From NCBI RefSeq assembly GCF_000211815.1, contig NZ_GL890945.1, positions 88,256 through 152,255 on the forward strand: 64,000 nucleotides of DNA, written 5' to 3'. Position 1 is the first letter of the stretch, and each line of letters opens with the position of its first letter. The position numbers and the translations under genes were made by a program. The stretch comes from Moorena producens 3L (GTDB taxonomy: Bacteria > Cyanobacteriota > Cyanobacteriia > Cyanobacteriales > Coleofasciculaceae). Shown here piece after piece: positions 51,180 to 59,919 of this stretch. The notes under the pieces are model-generated. The model worked only from the letters and a program-made list of their open reading frames with translations, was not told the DNA's origin and did no database searches.

Positions 51180-53090
51180 ATGGTAACAGATCAAACAATC
51201 GTTCGCGCTGCCATTTATCCTGGAATTGGAATTGCCCGCGTGGGAAACAGTACCGCTGAAGGTGAAGAAGGCTATTATATTGGACCAGAAGTTACCGATC
51301 CGGATCTAAAGGGTGTAAATAACCGTGATGACAGCGGAGCTATTAAACGTCAAGCTGCTCGATTCCGAATTTATGGTTACAATGCTGCCGGTGAAGTTGT
51401 TAAAGAACTTAAATGCACTGATACAAATACAGAGATCAAGTGGACTGTACATCTGGCGAATCGCAAAGCCCAATGGTATAAATTTGTCGTTGCCCTCGAT
51501 ATTCCCGAGTGGAACAATGTACCTTCCGAGCATCGCAACCCAGACATAAAAGGAACAGATCGAGAACAATTCGTGATTGATCCGGGCTCTCGCACGATTC
51601 AGGGCAATGATATATCAGGAGATGAGTACAAGTTTGACAGTGGCAAATTTATGGTCACTAGGACAGTGCCCTTAGGTGAGTTACGAACGGATGATGCTGG
51701 ACGTTTGTTGGTCTTAGGGGGTTTTGGTAATTCCGGTTCGCCAACAGGCGCACCTATCTACAATCTAGATGATCCTGCTGGCTTTCTCAATCCTAATGAA
51801 TGGTACGATGATATTTCAGATGGGCCTGTCACAGCCACGGTAAAAATTAATGGGGATCCTATTCCAGTGGAGTCCAGTTGGGTGGCTGTTGCTCCGCCTA
51901 ACTATGCTCCTGGTATCGTTAGCTGGCGCACTCTCTACGACTTACTTGTCGATACCTATGTAGAATGTGGCTGGATGCCCATGCCGACAACAGCATCTTT
52001 TACCAAGGATATCTTGCCTGTGTTGTCGCGCCTGTCAAATTTACAGTGGGTCAATAAAGGGTTTGCCACCTTGTTTGGTAAAGGGTGTCCTATGGATTTT
52101 AGCGATCCTGAATTGATTCAGAAATTGGCTGACAAACCGGTATCAGAAGAAGACGATCTATATCACGAGCTACGGCAGATTGTATTTAACACGTTTCGTC
52201 CAAGTGAGACCGAGAGTACTACTCGCAGTTCCTGGCCATGGATTTACGGTGATGCCTTTGGTAGTGCCCCTGACAGCTCACCCCGGAACAATCTGGCTTT
52301 ATCAAAAGTGCGGATGGAGTTGATGAGGTTGTGGGTTGAGGGCAAGTTTGAAAATGACTGGAATAGCTATACACCACCGAGCTGCCTAGATAATGTTGAA
52401 CTCCAAGAACAGCCAGCAATGTTGGACAAAGCGGCTCTCCATTTCTGCTTAGCAGATGCTTTTCATCCGGGCTGCGAGCTGACATGGCCTATGCGTCACA
52501 GTACCATTTACTCAGCACCGTTCCGAATTCGTCATGCTGCAAATCCTACCAAACAAGATTACGGTAAGGTACTGACTCAGGATATTGTTCTGCGACCTGG
52601 AGGACCACTCTACACTCAAGGACCGGGAGACTTAACTCGATGGATGGGTATTCCTTGGCAAGCGGATACAGGTTTCTGTCGCTCGGGCTACGAGTATGAA
52701 TACGACCCTTACCTGCCTACATTCTGGCCAGCTAATGTCCCCAACCAGGTTCTCACAGAAAAAAATTATGAAATTGTCGTCAGCGACACAGGGGAAGACG
52801 AAAAGCTCAAAGCTTTTTACACCCGAGAGCCCTGGCTGCGTGCGTTGCCATCAGACACGGTGGAGGCGATGTTATATATGGTTGAGCATTTTGCCCAACT
52901 GGGGATTATCGAACTCCGCGACGGCTTGGATAGTGATCCTAATATCCCATCAAAAATCTTTGTAGAGTCGCGAACTCTATTGGCAGCTTCGGAAACGGCT
53001 CGGTTAGCCCTGCCCCTAAATATCCGACGTGCTGGCTGGGCTAGTGTCGAGCAATTGGAGGCATTTCGGAGGGTTCGACTGAATAGGTAG
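51180..53090 (+). CDS. LodA/GoxA-like CTQ-dependent amino-acid oxidase
   Basis: 636 residues behind AAGGAG (51165-51170). The N-terminus IVRAAIYPGIGIARVGNSTA is the signature of LodA-like quinoproteins, followed by RQAARFRIYGYNAAGEVVKE, VLGGFGNSGSPTGAP, YDDISDGPVTATV and FHPGCELTWPMRH. The C-terminal half has GIPWQADTGFCRSGYEYEYD and LPTFWPANVPNQVL; Cys500 and Trp516 are candidates for the cysteine tryptophylquinone cofactor, though assignment by eye is tentative. Known members oxidise lysine at the epsilon position or glycine and release H2O2 and ammonia. Maturation needs a LodB flavoprotein, which is encoded next. Confidence 0.9.
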   Translation: MVTDQTIVRAAIYPGIGIARVGNSTAEGEEGYYIGPEVTDPDLKGVNNRDDSGAIKRQAARFRIYGYNAAGEVVKELKCTDTNTEIKWTVHLANRKAQWYKFVVALDIPEWNNVPSEHRNPDIKGTDREQFVIDPGSRTIQGNDISGDEYKFDSGKFMVTRTVPLGELRTDDAGRLLVLGGFGNSGSPTGAPIYNLDDPAGFLNPNEWYDDISDGPVTATVKINGDPIPVESSWVAVAPPNYAPGIVSWRTLYDLLVDTYVECGWMPMPTTASFTKDILPVLSRLSNLQWVNKGFATLFGKGCPMDFSDPELIQKLADKPVSEEDDLYHELRQIVFNTFRPSETESTTRSSWPWIYGDAFGSAPDSSPRNNLALSKVRMELMRLWVEGKFENDWNSYTPPSCLDNVELQEQPAMLDKAALHFCLADAFHPGCELTWPMRHSTIYSAPFRIRHAANPTKQDYGKVLTQDIVLRPGGPLYTQGPGDLTRWMGIPWQADTGFCRSGYEYEYDPYLPTFWPANVPNQVLTEKNYEIVVSDTGEDEKLKAFYTREPWLRALPSDTVEAMLYMVEHFAQLGIIELRDGLDSDPNIPSKIFVESRTLLAASETARLALPLNIRRAGWASVEQLEAFRRVRLNR

Positions 53091-53193
53091 GGCTTGCTGA
53101 ATAAGTCTTGTGGTAGGGAGCAGGGAGCAGGGAGCAGGGAGTAGTTCCGGAGTGATTATCTATACCCTAGGGACATTTTTTGAGCGCATAAAA

Positions 53194-54375
53194 ATGAAAC
53201 TTTCTAGTGAATATGATGTTGCCATTGTCGGTGGAGGACCTGCGGGTTGTGCTACTGCTCTGGCTCTGAAACAGCAAGGAATTTCTAAAATCCTGGTAGT
53301 AGAGTCGGGTCGTTATGAAACTATTCGCATTGGCGAGAGCATTCCACCAGATACCCGTCTTCTTCTGGGTAAACTGGGAATATTGGAGGATTTTCTTCAG
53401 GAAAACCACGAGACTTGTTTTGGTAGTTGCTCTTCCTGGGGAGATGACGGACTGGGCTACAATGATTTTTTGCGTAATCCCTATGGTAACGGCTGGCATT
53501 TAGACCGGAGGCGCTTCAATGCTTTTCTAGCCCAGAAAGCGGTGGAAAGGGGAGTAAAACTGCATTGCGGGACGAAAGTTCGGAATTGCGATCGCATCCC
53601 TTCCCAAGGCTTCCAGTTGCAACTTGTGGGAGAGGACAAACAAACACGAGTGATCACTGCGAGTTTTCTTGTAGATGCCACCGGAACACGAGCCAGTCTG
53701 GTAAGAGGTTTGGGAGCCAGAAAGCTTTTTCTCGACCAACTGATTTGTGCGATCGCTTTTTTCGAGCTTCCCCCTTCCTGGCATTTTTCCAAACTAACTC
53801 TGTTAGAGGCGGTAGAATATGGCTGGTGGTATGTAGCCAAGCTCCCCAACAATAGGTTAGCAACGGTAGTAGCTAGCGAACCTTCAATTATCAAAGAAGC
53901 TCGATTGCACCGGATGGAGAACTGGCTGACCTACCTGAAAGAAACCAAACACATATCAAAAGAATTGGTTGATTGTTGTGCGATCGACAACCTTTCAGTC
54001 TCTTCGGCATCCCAGGCAAAAGCACAAGAGCCAATGGTTTGCACTGCGCCTTCATTCCGGTTAGACCAAACTACTGGAGATGGCTGGCTAGCTGTAGGAG
54101 ATGCGGCTTCAGCTTTCGATCCGATTTCCTCCCAGGGTATTTATAAGGCTCTGTGGGACGGTTTGAAGGCGGCGAAGGCCATTACTTCCTATTTGCATGG
54201 AGATAGTAGGGGTCTGGAAGAGTACGAATCTCTCATTACCTCTCGATTTAATAATTATTTAACTCAGCGCAATTACTTCTACAAAATGGAACGACGATGG
54301 CCTGCTTCTCCTTTTTGGCAGCGACGCCAACAAAGAACTGGTTTGGAACAGGGTAATTTACTTGCTGGAGTTTAG
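53194..54375 (+). CDS. LodB-like FAD oxidoreductase
   Basis: 393 residues from ATG 53194, where YDVAIVGGGPAGCATALALK begins; a longer frame from 53110 would add a peptide encoded by GGGAGCA heptamers and is unlikely. FAD-binding GxGxxG is followed by RIGESIPPDTRLLL (the conserved GES motif of halogenase-like flavoproteins), FLVDATGTRASLV and GDGWLAVGDAASAFDPISSQ. LodB proteins modify the Trp in their LodA partner to form the CTQ cofactor. Adjacency to the LodA-like gene (about 100 bp) supports that job. No halogenase-specific WxWxIP motif is seen. Confidence 0.88.
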   Translation: MKLSSEYDVAIVGGGPAGCATALALKQQGISKILVVESGRYETIRIGESIPPDTRLLLGKLGILEDFLQENHETCFGSCSSWGDDGLGYNDFLRNPYGNGWHLDRRRFNAFLAQKAVERGVKLHCGTKVRNCDRIPSQGFQLQLVGEDKQTRVITASFLVDATGTRASLVRGLGARKLFLDQLICAIAFFELPPSWHFSKLTLLEAVEYGWWYVAKLPNNRLATVVASEPSIIKEARLHRMENWLTYLKETKHISKELVDCCAIDNLSVSSASQAKAQEPMVCTAPSFRLDQTTGDGWLAVGDAASAFDPISSQGIYKALWDGLKAAKAITSYLHGDSRGLEEYESLITSRFNNYLTQRNYFYKMERRWPASPFWQRRQQRTGLEQGNLLAGV

Positions 54376-54416
54376 ATTAGTTACCGGTGCGCAACTGTTG
54401 AACTTCCTCTTTTTAG

Positions 54417-55434
54417 CCTACATTCCGCAGGTTTGTCAGACCAGTAGATAATATTGATGATGCTGTTGAATTTTTTGTTCAAGGTGTTTGAGGTCAGCTT
54501 CTTTTCTGGCTTCACTTTCGACCACCAGCCATAGCTGTTTGATCTCACCATAGGTAGTACAAACACAAGCTATAGGATATCCTGTTAATTGAGCCTGATT
54601 GAAAGCCTATTCAGACAACTGCTCCATTAACTGTTGAGCTGCTTTGATAGTTGCCGGGACTCGGCTGAGCCATTGGAGATCTCTCAACGATTGAAGGTTC
54701 TCCTCACTGTAAACCGCAGCATCGGCAACAAACAAAGCTTCACACTGCCATTGCTCCGGGAACTGTCTGATCAGTTGGGCAAAAATGGCTTGGTCTGGTT
54801 CATTGCGATCAGAATCTCGTAGGTATAATGGTAGATCAGCAATCCCCACTGCACATCAAATCCACCATGAATTTTTTGAGGTCAGGTCGATGGTCATAAG
54901 GAGTAACCATGAGTAATCGTGATTGCTGCTGGTTGTTTCTATAAAGAAGATCTCTTGGTCTGATCGCCTCGATCAACGTGAAAGGAACTTGAATCAAGGT
55001 GTAGACTCTGCCGATTTACCCCAAACTTAGAAGCCGCTTCTAGAGCTACTTTGACAAATAATTGAGTGAGTCGAAGTTCATAGAGTTGCTCTAAGACTCT
55101 TCCAAGACGGTCATCAAAGAGAAGCTTTGGTTCAATCCCCTCTCCCAAAATATGTTCGGTGGCTTTCCCTACAAAAAATCTTTCAAACAGGTTTTGGGGG
55201 GCACTAACTAAGCCCTTACCATTGATAATCATGGCTTTTAGCGCTACTGAGGCACTTAACTTTTCTTGAGGGTGGGTTCCTAGTTGTTGGTTAATTTGTT
55301 CTACTAGTCCCATCTGGTCAATGATACCTGCCACTAGGCCACAGTGGTCAAGATCTTGTACTCTTATTGAAGATGCTACTGATTTCATGCTTCAAAAATA
55401 CCATAGTTTTCCTCTCCTACCTGCGGAATGTGGG
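54417..55434 (-). mobile_element. Decayed IS1634-type insertion sequence
   Basis: Terminal repeats CCTACATTCCGCAGGT (54417-54432) and the complement of 55419-55434 (CCCACATTCCGCAGGT) match at 15 of 16. Inside, the minus strand encodes broken transposase pieces: SIRVQDLDHCGLVAGIIDQM and QQLGTHPQEKLSASVALKAM from 55388, LHLDSSSFHVDRGDQ, SYDHRPDLKKFMVDLMCSG, DRNEPDQAIFAQLIRQFPEQ and near the end GYPIACVCTTYGEIKQLWL. Stops and frameshifts split them. At about 1.0 kb it is shorter than intact family members, so it also carries an internal deletion. Inactive. Confidence 0.8.
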
Positions 55435-55690
55435 ATGTAGTTAAAGGCTTGCTCAAGAGTGGAAGAAATACAACAAATAACCATTGCTTCATAGAGTTTG
55501 CCCTTCTTCGCAAATAGTGAGATTTTAAAAGTTTCGGGAAGGTATTAAAAGCGTAGTTGCTCAATAGTATTGATAGCATTTTCCAAAGCCTGTTGAGATG
55601 TTGGTAGTTGACCTTGATGCTGCTACGTTAGCGCCAGTCCGTAGAGAGATTGCTATTTAGTTTCTGGTGTTTCAAACTCCTCAGCCTGGG
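55435..55690. other. Short gene-free stretch between IS and MITE
   Basis: 256 bp without a gene or clear repeat; holds fragments of minus-strand sequence resembling repeat-derived DNA only. Confidence 0.4.
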
Positions 55691-55864
55691 CAGGGCTGTT
55701 TCATTTTCAATTTTTCGGTTCGCTGAAGCTCCCGAGTGGGAGCGGTTTCGCTCCTATTTTTCTATTATTAAACCCAAGAGTATAAAAAAACGGTGATTTG
55801 CTTACCATAAGACGCTTTGAGCCCCTCACCCAGGAATTTTAGGGTCGAGAATGAAACAGCCCTG
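55691..55864. mobile_element. 174-bp MITE, TIR CAGGGCTGTTTCATT
   Basis: CAGGGCTGTTTCATTTTC on the left and GAGAATGAAACAGCCCTG on the right are inverted repeats with 17 of 18 matches. The same terminal sequence begins the IS remnant at 48450, so that transposase family may have mobilised it. Flanks CTCAGCCTGGG and CTCGGCCTAGG agree at 9 of 11, a possible decayed target duplication. An inner CTCCCGAGTGGGAG hairpin is present. Confidence 0.75.
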
Positions 55865-55934
55865 CTCGGCCTAGGGGGGTGACATGCAAGCAGAAATCCT
55901 TACTGGGTAGTCATTTCAGTCCATAAGTTACAAA

Positions 55935-55983
55935 AGGTGGGCTTGACCTTGGCGAATTTAATTCGCCAAGGTCAAGCCCACCT
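55935..55983. repeat. Perfect 24-bp palindrome with one-base centre
   Basis: AGGTGGGCTTGACCTTGGCG and AATT form the left arm (55935-55958), a single T follows, and the right arm is its exact complement (55960-55983). The central GAATTTAATTCG also occurs at 61213-61226 and 62252-62266 beside other elements. Confidence 0.85.
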
Positions 55984-56045
55984 AAAAGATACATGCTTTT
56001 TTGGGCTGATATTGGACATAGTTATAAGGGTTTGAGCTTCCAGAA

Positions 56046-56098
56046 AGCGATGCAGCAAGGGAACAGGGGGTTTCCCCCACTCGCGCTTTGCATCAAGA
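56046..56098. repeat. GCGATGCAGC...GCATCAAG palindromic repeat
   Basis: AAGCGATGCAGC facing GCTTTGCATCAAG around an inner GGGGGTTTCCCCC hairpin. Related copies lie at 30683-30775, 39271-39282 (partial) and 59778-59833, mostly with the same inner hairpin. Confidence 0.75.
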
Positions 56099-56238
56099 CA
56101 ATGAATCGAGGGTTAATTTCCAACTGTATCTTCCCTGAGCTCATTGGCCTCAAAGCCTTATATAGTAAGCTTTTTATGTCTCATGTTACCCCCTCAGTGC
56201 GCAATAGCTTAAGCTGATAGCTGATAGCTGATAGCTAA

Positions 56239-56895
56239 CTAACCCCCTGATAAAAACTGGGGCTTCGGCCAATGATATTGGTTCTTAACAGGTAGCGGAG
56301 CTGCCTGACTTACCTTTTCTTTCCTAGCACTTTCAATAACACTCCCTTGGCAAAGCATCTGAGCCATCAAAATCATTACAGTTTCAAATACTGAGGTCTT
56401 ATTATTGGGATTAACAGCCACAATTGGGGGTTGATTAGGATCGCCGATGTATGCCATGCGCATCATAATTTCCTCTGGAGTCCATGCCCCTGAAACATCA
56501 GTATGAGTCAGACCAATAATCATTGGAATAGTGACCCGCTCCTGCATAAACGATAAAATCTGACGAGCACTAGCAAAATCACTGCTTCGATTAGCTGCCA
56601 TTAATAAAATATAGGCGTGAGCTCGGCGAATCAAAATATCCCACATAAAATCAAAGCGAGCTTGACCAGGAGTTCCATACAGGTGCAAATCCAAGTTTCG
56701 ATTTAAGGGACGCAAACCAAAGTCTAAGGCAACGGTCGTTTTTTTCTTAAACAATGATGTGGCATCCGTAGCCGTTCGTTCTGTTTCAATAACCGCACCT
56801 TCGCTGAATGTTCTGACAAAAGTAGATTTGCCAGCCCCTATTGTTCCCGTTACTACAATCCGTATACTGTCCATTGGATTATGCTTCCCTAGCAA
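56239..56895 (-). CDS. Small Ras-like GTPase (MglA/CvnD-like), copy 1
   Basis: 218 residues. P-loop GTIGAGKSTFVRTF is near the start (DSIRIVVTGTIGAG), ATDATSLFKKKTTVALDFG is the switch I region with its Thr, LYGTPGQARFDFMWDILIRR the switch II (TPGQ), and IIGLTHTD the base-recognition motif in place of NKxD. A C-terminal extension of about 40 residues (RKEKVSQAAPLPVKNQ) is unconserved. Such GTPases pair with roadblock proteins as bacterial polarity or signalling switches. A paralogue lies at 59103 and a roadblock gene at 57267, so this is one end of the module. Start MDSIRI, seven codons later, is equally possible. Confidence 0.88.
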   Translation of the reverse strand: MLGKHNPMDSIRIVVTGTIGAGKSTFVRTFSEGAVIETERTATDATSLFKKKTTVALDFGLRPLNRNLDLHLYGTPGQARFDFMWDILIRRAHAYILLMAANRSSDFASARQILSFMQERVTIPMIIGLTHTDVSGAWTPEEIMMRMAYIGDPNQPPIVAVNPNNKTSVFETVMILMAQMLCQGSVIESARKEKVSQAAPLPVKNQYHWPKPQFLSGG

Positions 56896-57266
56896 ATACT
56901 ACAGGTTATCAACTGTGCCAGTAGGTTGGGGTGAATCAAGGTAATTTGTTGACGATTGATGGTTGATGGTTGACGGTTGATGGTTGACTGTTAGTGGTCA
57001 ACCTTGAACAAAAAATACCTTACATTGAATTTCACACACCCACTGACGTTATACCAATAATCCAGAATGCCTTGGCCGTAGGCCACGCTACGCGAACAAC
57101 AATTTTTAAAAAAATTTACCATTTAATAATGGGTAATGGGTAATTAATCCTAGTCTTTAAATTAGCCATTACCCATTATCTATCACCCATTACCAATGAC
57201 TATCAATTACTATAGTTTATCCCTTTTATCAACTATACTATTAGTATAGTAATACCCAGAAAATTA
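56896..57266. other. Intergenic DNA within the GTPase module
   Basis: 371 bp containing TTGATGGTTGACGG-type repeats (56955-56990), a GGCCGTAGGCCACGCTACGCG unit (57072-57092), TAATGGG heptamers in both orientations (57125-57195), and a TATACTATTAGTATAGTA palindrome near 57236-57253. No gene. The GTPase and roadblock genes may therefore not share one transcript. Confidence 0.5.
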
Positions 57267-57638
57267 CTATAGCAACATTGGTTTTAATTCAGCAAGAGTT
57301 CGTTTAATTTCTAACATCAATACTCCCTGCTTAGCTGCTTTACTAGCTAGAACCAGAAATACCGCTTCTTCACCACAACTGGTCAAAACGCTAAATCCCT
57401 CTTTCCCCTCAACATAGATCCGGTCAATGTCACCTCTAGCCAGTTCTGAGCCAATTCGCTCACCCAAGGAAAGCATAGCTGCAGACATGGCTGAAACCCG
57501 TTCTTCATCCATTTCTCCAGGCAGACTAGATGCTAACGGTAAACCATCGGTCGTGACTACAGCTGCTCCCTGAATATCAGCAGTGGATGTAACAAAATTA
57601 TGGAGGATATACCCCAATTTTTGAGAATTAATCGCCAT
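57267..57638 (-). CDS. Roadblock/LC7 domain protein
   Basis: 123 residues, a single roadblock fold: KLGYILHNFVTSTADIQGAA, VVTTDGLPLASSLPGEMDEE, RVSAMSAAMLSLGERIGSEL and IDRIYVEGKEGFSVLTSCGE then AVFLVLASKAAKQGVLMLEI. In bacteria roadblock (MglB or CvnB) proteins act as GTPase-activating or scaffold partners of small GTPases. The gene lies between a GTPase (56239) and a protoglobin (57900), followed upstream by a second GTPase, giving a conservon-like set that lacks the histidine-kinase-like member. Confidence 0.92.
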   Translation of the reverse strand: MAINSQKLGYILHNFVTSTADIQGAAVVTTDGLPLASSLPGEMDEERVSAMSAAMLSLGERIGSELARGDIDRIYVEGKEGFSVLTSCGEEAVFLVLASKAAKQGVLMLEIKRTLAELKPMLL

Positions 57639-57899
57639 TGTTCCCTTACTCCAATTGCAGAATGTGTAATTCGGTTAGTTTGTGTTCCTCGAAACTGATA
57701 GCTGATATTTAAGTAGGAGTAGTGCCAATTTTCCAGAACTTATAGACTATTGATTTAGTTTCCAACAAAAACGACACGTAATCTAGCAATCCTATCGGAA
57801 ACGTGAACAGTTACAGGTCTTACTCAGGACTCATAACTCTCCGAGTCAGAACTATTTTCTTGAGATTTATTGTTCACAAATGATTTAGGATTGCTATAG

Positions 57900-58454
57900 T
57901 TACATAGAGCTAGCGCCAGTACTAATCAGACGTCTAAATAGACCCTCTGTCCAGCCAGTTTCTTTGAGAACCGCTGCCGAACTCACTTCTACATAGGCTT
58001 GCTCAATGAAGGCTAAATCAATCATGCAGATCCGACTGAGGGCATCCCGCAAGGCTTCATCTTTACTATCAGTTTTTATCCGGTTAGTAAATGCCTGCAC
58101 TACAATTGCCATGGCTGGGACGACATGTTGAGGAGCGATACCAATTTTCACATGTACCAAACCTATACGCCAACGACGTTCAGCATAGGCTTTTCCCCAG
58201 TCATCCATACCAGTGAACATTTCGTAAAACCATTGCACAAAGGTTACCCGTAGGCGCTCCATACGACCTTCCTTCTCTTTCATAATGGCATCCATTTCTT
58301 CATCATTACCTAAGTAAGTATAGAAATGATCTGCCATTTCAGAAGCAATTTCTTTTCCCCAATCTGCGTGTGATTTCAGAAGCGCTTTGTCTTCACTGGT
58401 CAAATTGACACGCTTTTCCATCTTGGTCATAAATTCCTGGGGATCTAAGCTCAT
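57900..58454 (-). CDS. Protoglobin (globin-coupled-sensor type globin)
   Basis: 184 residues, a stand-alone globin domain with no fused output domain. KRVNLTSEDKALLKSHADWG is the N-terminal Z/A helix, WFYEMFTGMDDWGKAYAERR and WRIGLVHVKIGIAPQHVVPA follow, the latter with the proximal heme His in GLVHVKIG as in globin-coupled sensors. The C-terminus carries a short extension (LKETGWTEGLFRRLISTGAS). It would bind O2, NO or CO. Position beside roadblock and two GTPase genes suggests gas input to the GTPase switch. Confidence 0.92.
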   Translation of the reverse strand: MSLDPQEFMTKMEKRVNLTSEDKALLKSHADWGKEIASEMADHFYTYLGNDEEMDAIMKEKEGRMERLRVTFVQWFYEMFTGMDDWGKAYAERRWRIGLVHVKIGIAPQHVVPAMAIVVQAFTNRIKTDSKDEALRDALSRICMIDLAFIEQAYVEVSSAAVLKETGWTEGLFRRLISTGASSM

Positions 58455-58689
58455 AATTACTCCGATACAGGTTAAGCTAACTCTAATTGATTACTTGAAT
58501 GTTTAGCAAAGCACCCCGATTTAATTTTAGATTATTCCAACACTATAGCAACCTTTGTTTTTAAATATTATTATCTGAATAGATAATTTTGGACTAAAAT
58601 ATAATCCAGTATTTTAGTTGCATTTTAGCTTTTTAAATTTATAAAATAAAAGATTTACCAGTTTTTTTTGTATAGTTTTAGTGAAGTTT

Positions 58690-58862
58690 ATAGTTTGGGT
58701 TTACCAGAATTTTAAACTATTCACTTCATCTATCGTTGAATGTACCTATAACCTAAACTCTTGGATGTTTAGTAGTTGATACTACATTTATAGGTAAACT
58801 CTATAACGTTTACTTACTAACCTTTTCAGAAAGTGATCCGTTCAATCCGGATCACTTTTTTT
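58690..58862 (+). ncRNA. Candidate small RNA ending in an orphan terminator
   Basis: AAGTGATCCG (58831-58840), a 7-nt loop TTCAATC, CGGATCACTT (58848-58857) and a run of T make a strong plus-strand terminator with no plus-strand gene before it. The 140 nt upstream have internal complementarity (AGTTTATAGTTT facing AAACTATTCACTTC, and ACCTATAACC facing TTATAGGT). Divergent from the protoglobin gene. The 5' end and identity are guesses. Confidence 0.35.
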
Positions 58863-59102
58863 AGTGACGCTAATTAATGATTTATGTAGTTTTATAAACA
58901 TAAATTACAGAACATGGCAATTCTTAGAAACGATAATCCTTGGGGCGAAGTATTCGGCTAGCAAATTTGGGAGCAAACCAAGAATTTATGTGCGAATGCT
59001 TAGCCCTGACAAACGTCCTTTCTTTTATGGGTTTCGACCTGACAGGGGTTGGTCACTTATTTGACAGTTATTTGAGCTGAACTGTACTAGCTACTGGCTG
59101 GT

Positions 59103-59630
59103 CTAGGAATCTAGGAGATCCATCAAAAGCACCAAAGCCTCAAGCACTGAGGTTCGCTGATTGGGATTAAGTATTACAGTTGGGGGTTGATTGTGAGGGT
59201 TGCTATAACCGAGAGTTCTGATAATTTCCTCTGAAGCCATTGCCCCTGGACAATCCATATGGGTTAAACCAATAATCATCGGAACATTTACTCGCTCCTT
59301 CATAAACAGGAGAAGCTCACGAGAGTGGTTCAAACTGCTGGGTCGATGAACCGGGACCAGTACAATGTAGGCGTGAGCTTCACGAATCAAAATATCCCAC
59401 ATGAAGTCAAAGCGAGATTGACCAGGAGTACCGTAGATATGAACATTTAGATTGTTACCAAAGGTAAGGCTACCAAAGTCAAAGGCAACGGTAGTTTTTT
59501 TCTTTAGCAGAAGTATTTCGTCGGTGGCTTTACCTTCTATTTCCACAGCTTCAAAATTACTTGCTGTCCTCACAAAAGTAGATTTGCCAGCTCCTACAGT
59601 TCCGGTTACTACCACACGGATACTTTTCAT
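59103..59630 (-). CDS. Small Ras-like GTPase (MglA/CvnD-like), copy 2
   Basis: 175 residues, clearly paralogous to the product of 56239: GTVGAGKSTFVRTA (P-loop), ATDEILLLKKKTTVAFDFGS (switch I), IYGTPGQSRFDFMWDILIRE (switch II), and IIGLTHMDCPGAMASEEIIR. It lacks the C-terminal extension of copy 1. In both, the usual DxxG Asp of switch II is Tyr-Gly-Thr and the base motif is THxD, as in MglA-like proteins. Being upstream of the protoglobin, it is the first gene of the module if all four are cotranscribed. Confidence 0.9.
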   Translation of the reverse strand: MKSIRVVVTGTVGAGKSTFVRTASNFEAVEIEGKATDEILLLKKKTTVAFDFGSLTFGNNLNVHIYGTPGQSRFDFMWDILIREAHAYIVLVPVHRPSSLNHSRELLLFMKERVNVPMIIGLTHMDCPGAMASEEIIRTLGYSNPHNQPPTVILNPNQRTSVLEALVLLMDLLDS

Positions 59631-59777
59631 GGGATTTACTCCACCAAGGCTAATTAATACTGAGTAGATTTCTGTCTTAGCAAATTAGAAAGGGAAATTT
59701 GGCGGCGTAAGTCCTGTAATTTGAGTTATAGCAGTCGCCAGGGCAGTTAGGACATGACAAAAGTCTCACACCCTTTG

Positions 59778-59833
59778 TAAGCGATGCAGCGCGGTCTTGG
59801 GGGTTTCCCCCATGAGCGACTGCATCAAGAAGC
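59778..59833. repeat. GCGATGCAGC...GCATCAAG palindromic repeat
   Basis: AAGCGATGCAGCGCGGTCTT and GCGACTGCATCAAG flank GGGGGTTTCCCCC. A near copy of the units at 30683 and 56046. Confidence 0.75.
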
Positions 59834-59919
59834 GCAAGAGTTTGACTTCTGACAAATGACTTCTGACAAATGACTTCTGCTATAAAGGAGGGTTATCAAA
59901 GCGAATTTGGTATCAACAC

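Noticed and set aside
53110..53193. Longer N-terminus for the LodB-like protein
   Set aside because: The extra 28 residues come from GGGAGCA heptamers, and the family start with the FAD-binding motif begins at ATG 53194.
56239..59630. Streptomyces-type conservon (cvn) operon
   Set aside because: The histidine-kinase-like CvnA and DUF742 CvnC partners are missing and a protoglobin is present, so the module is described separately.
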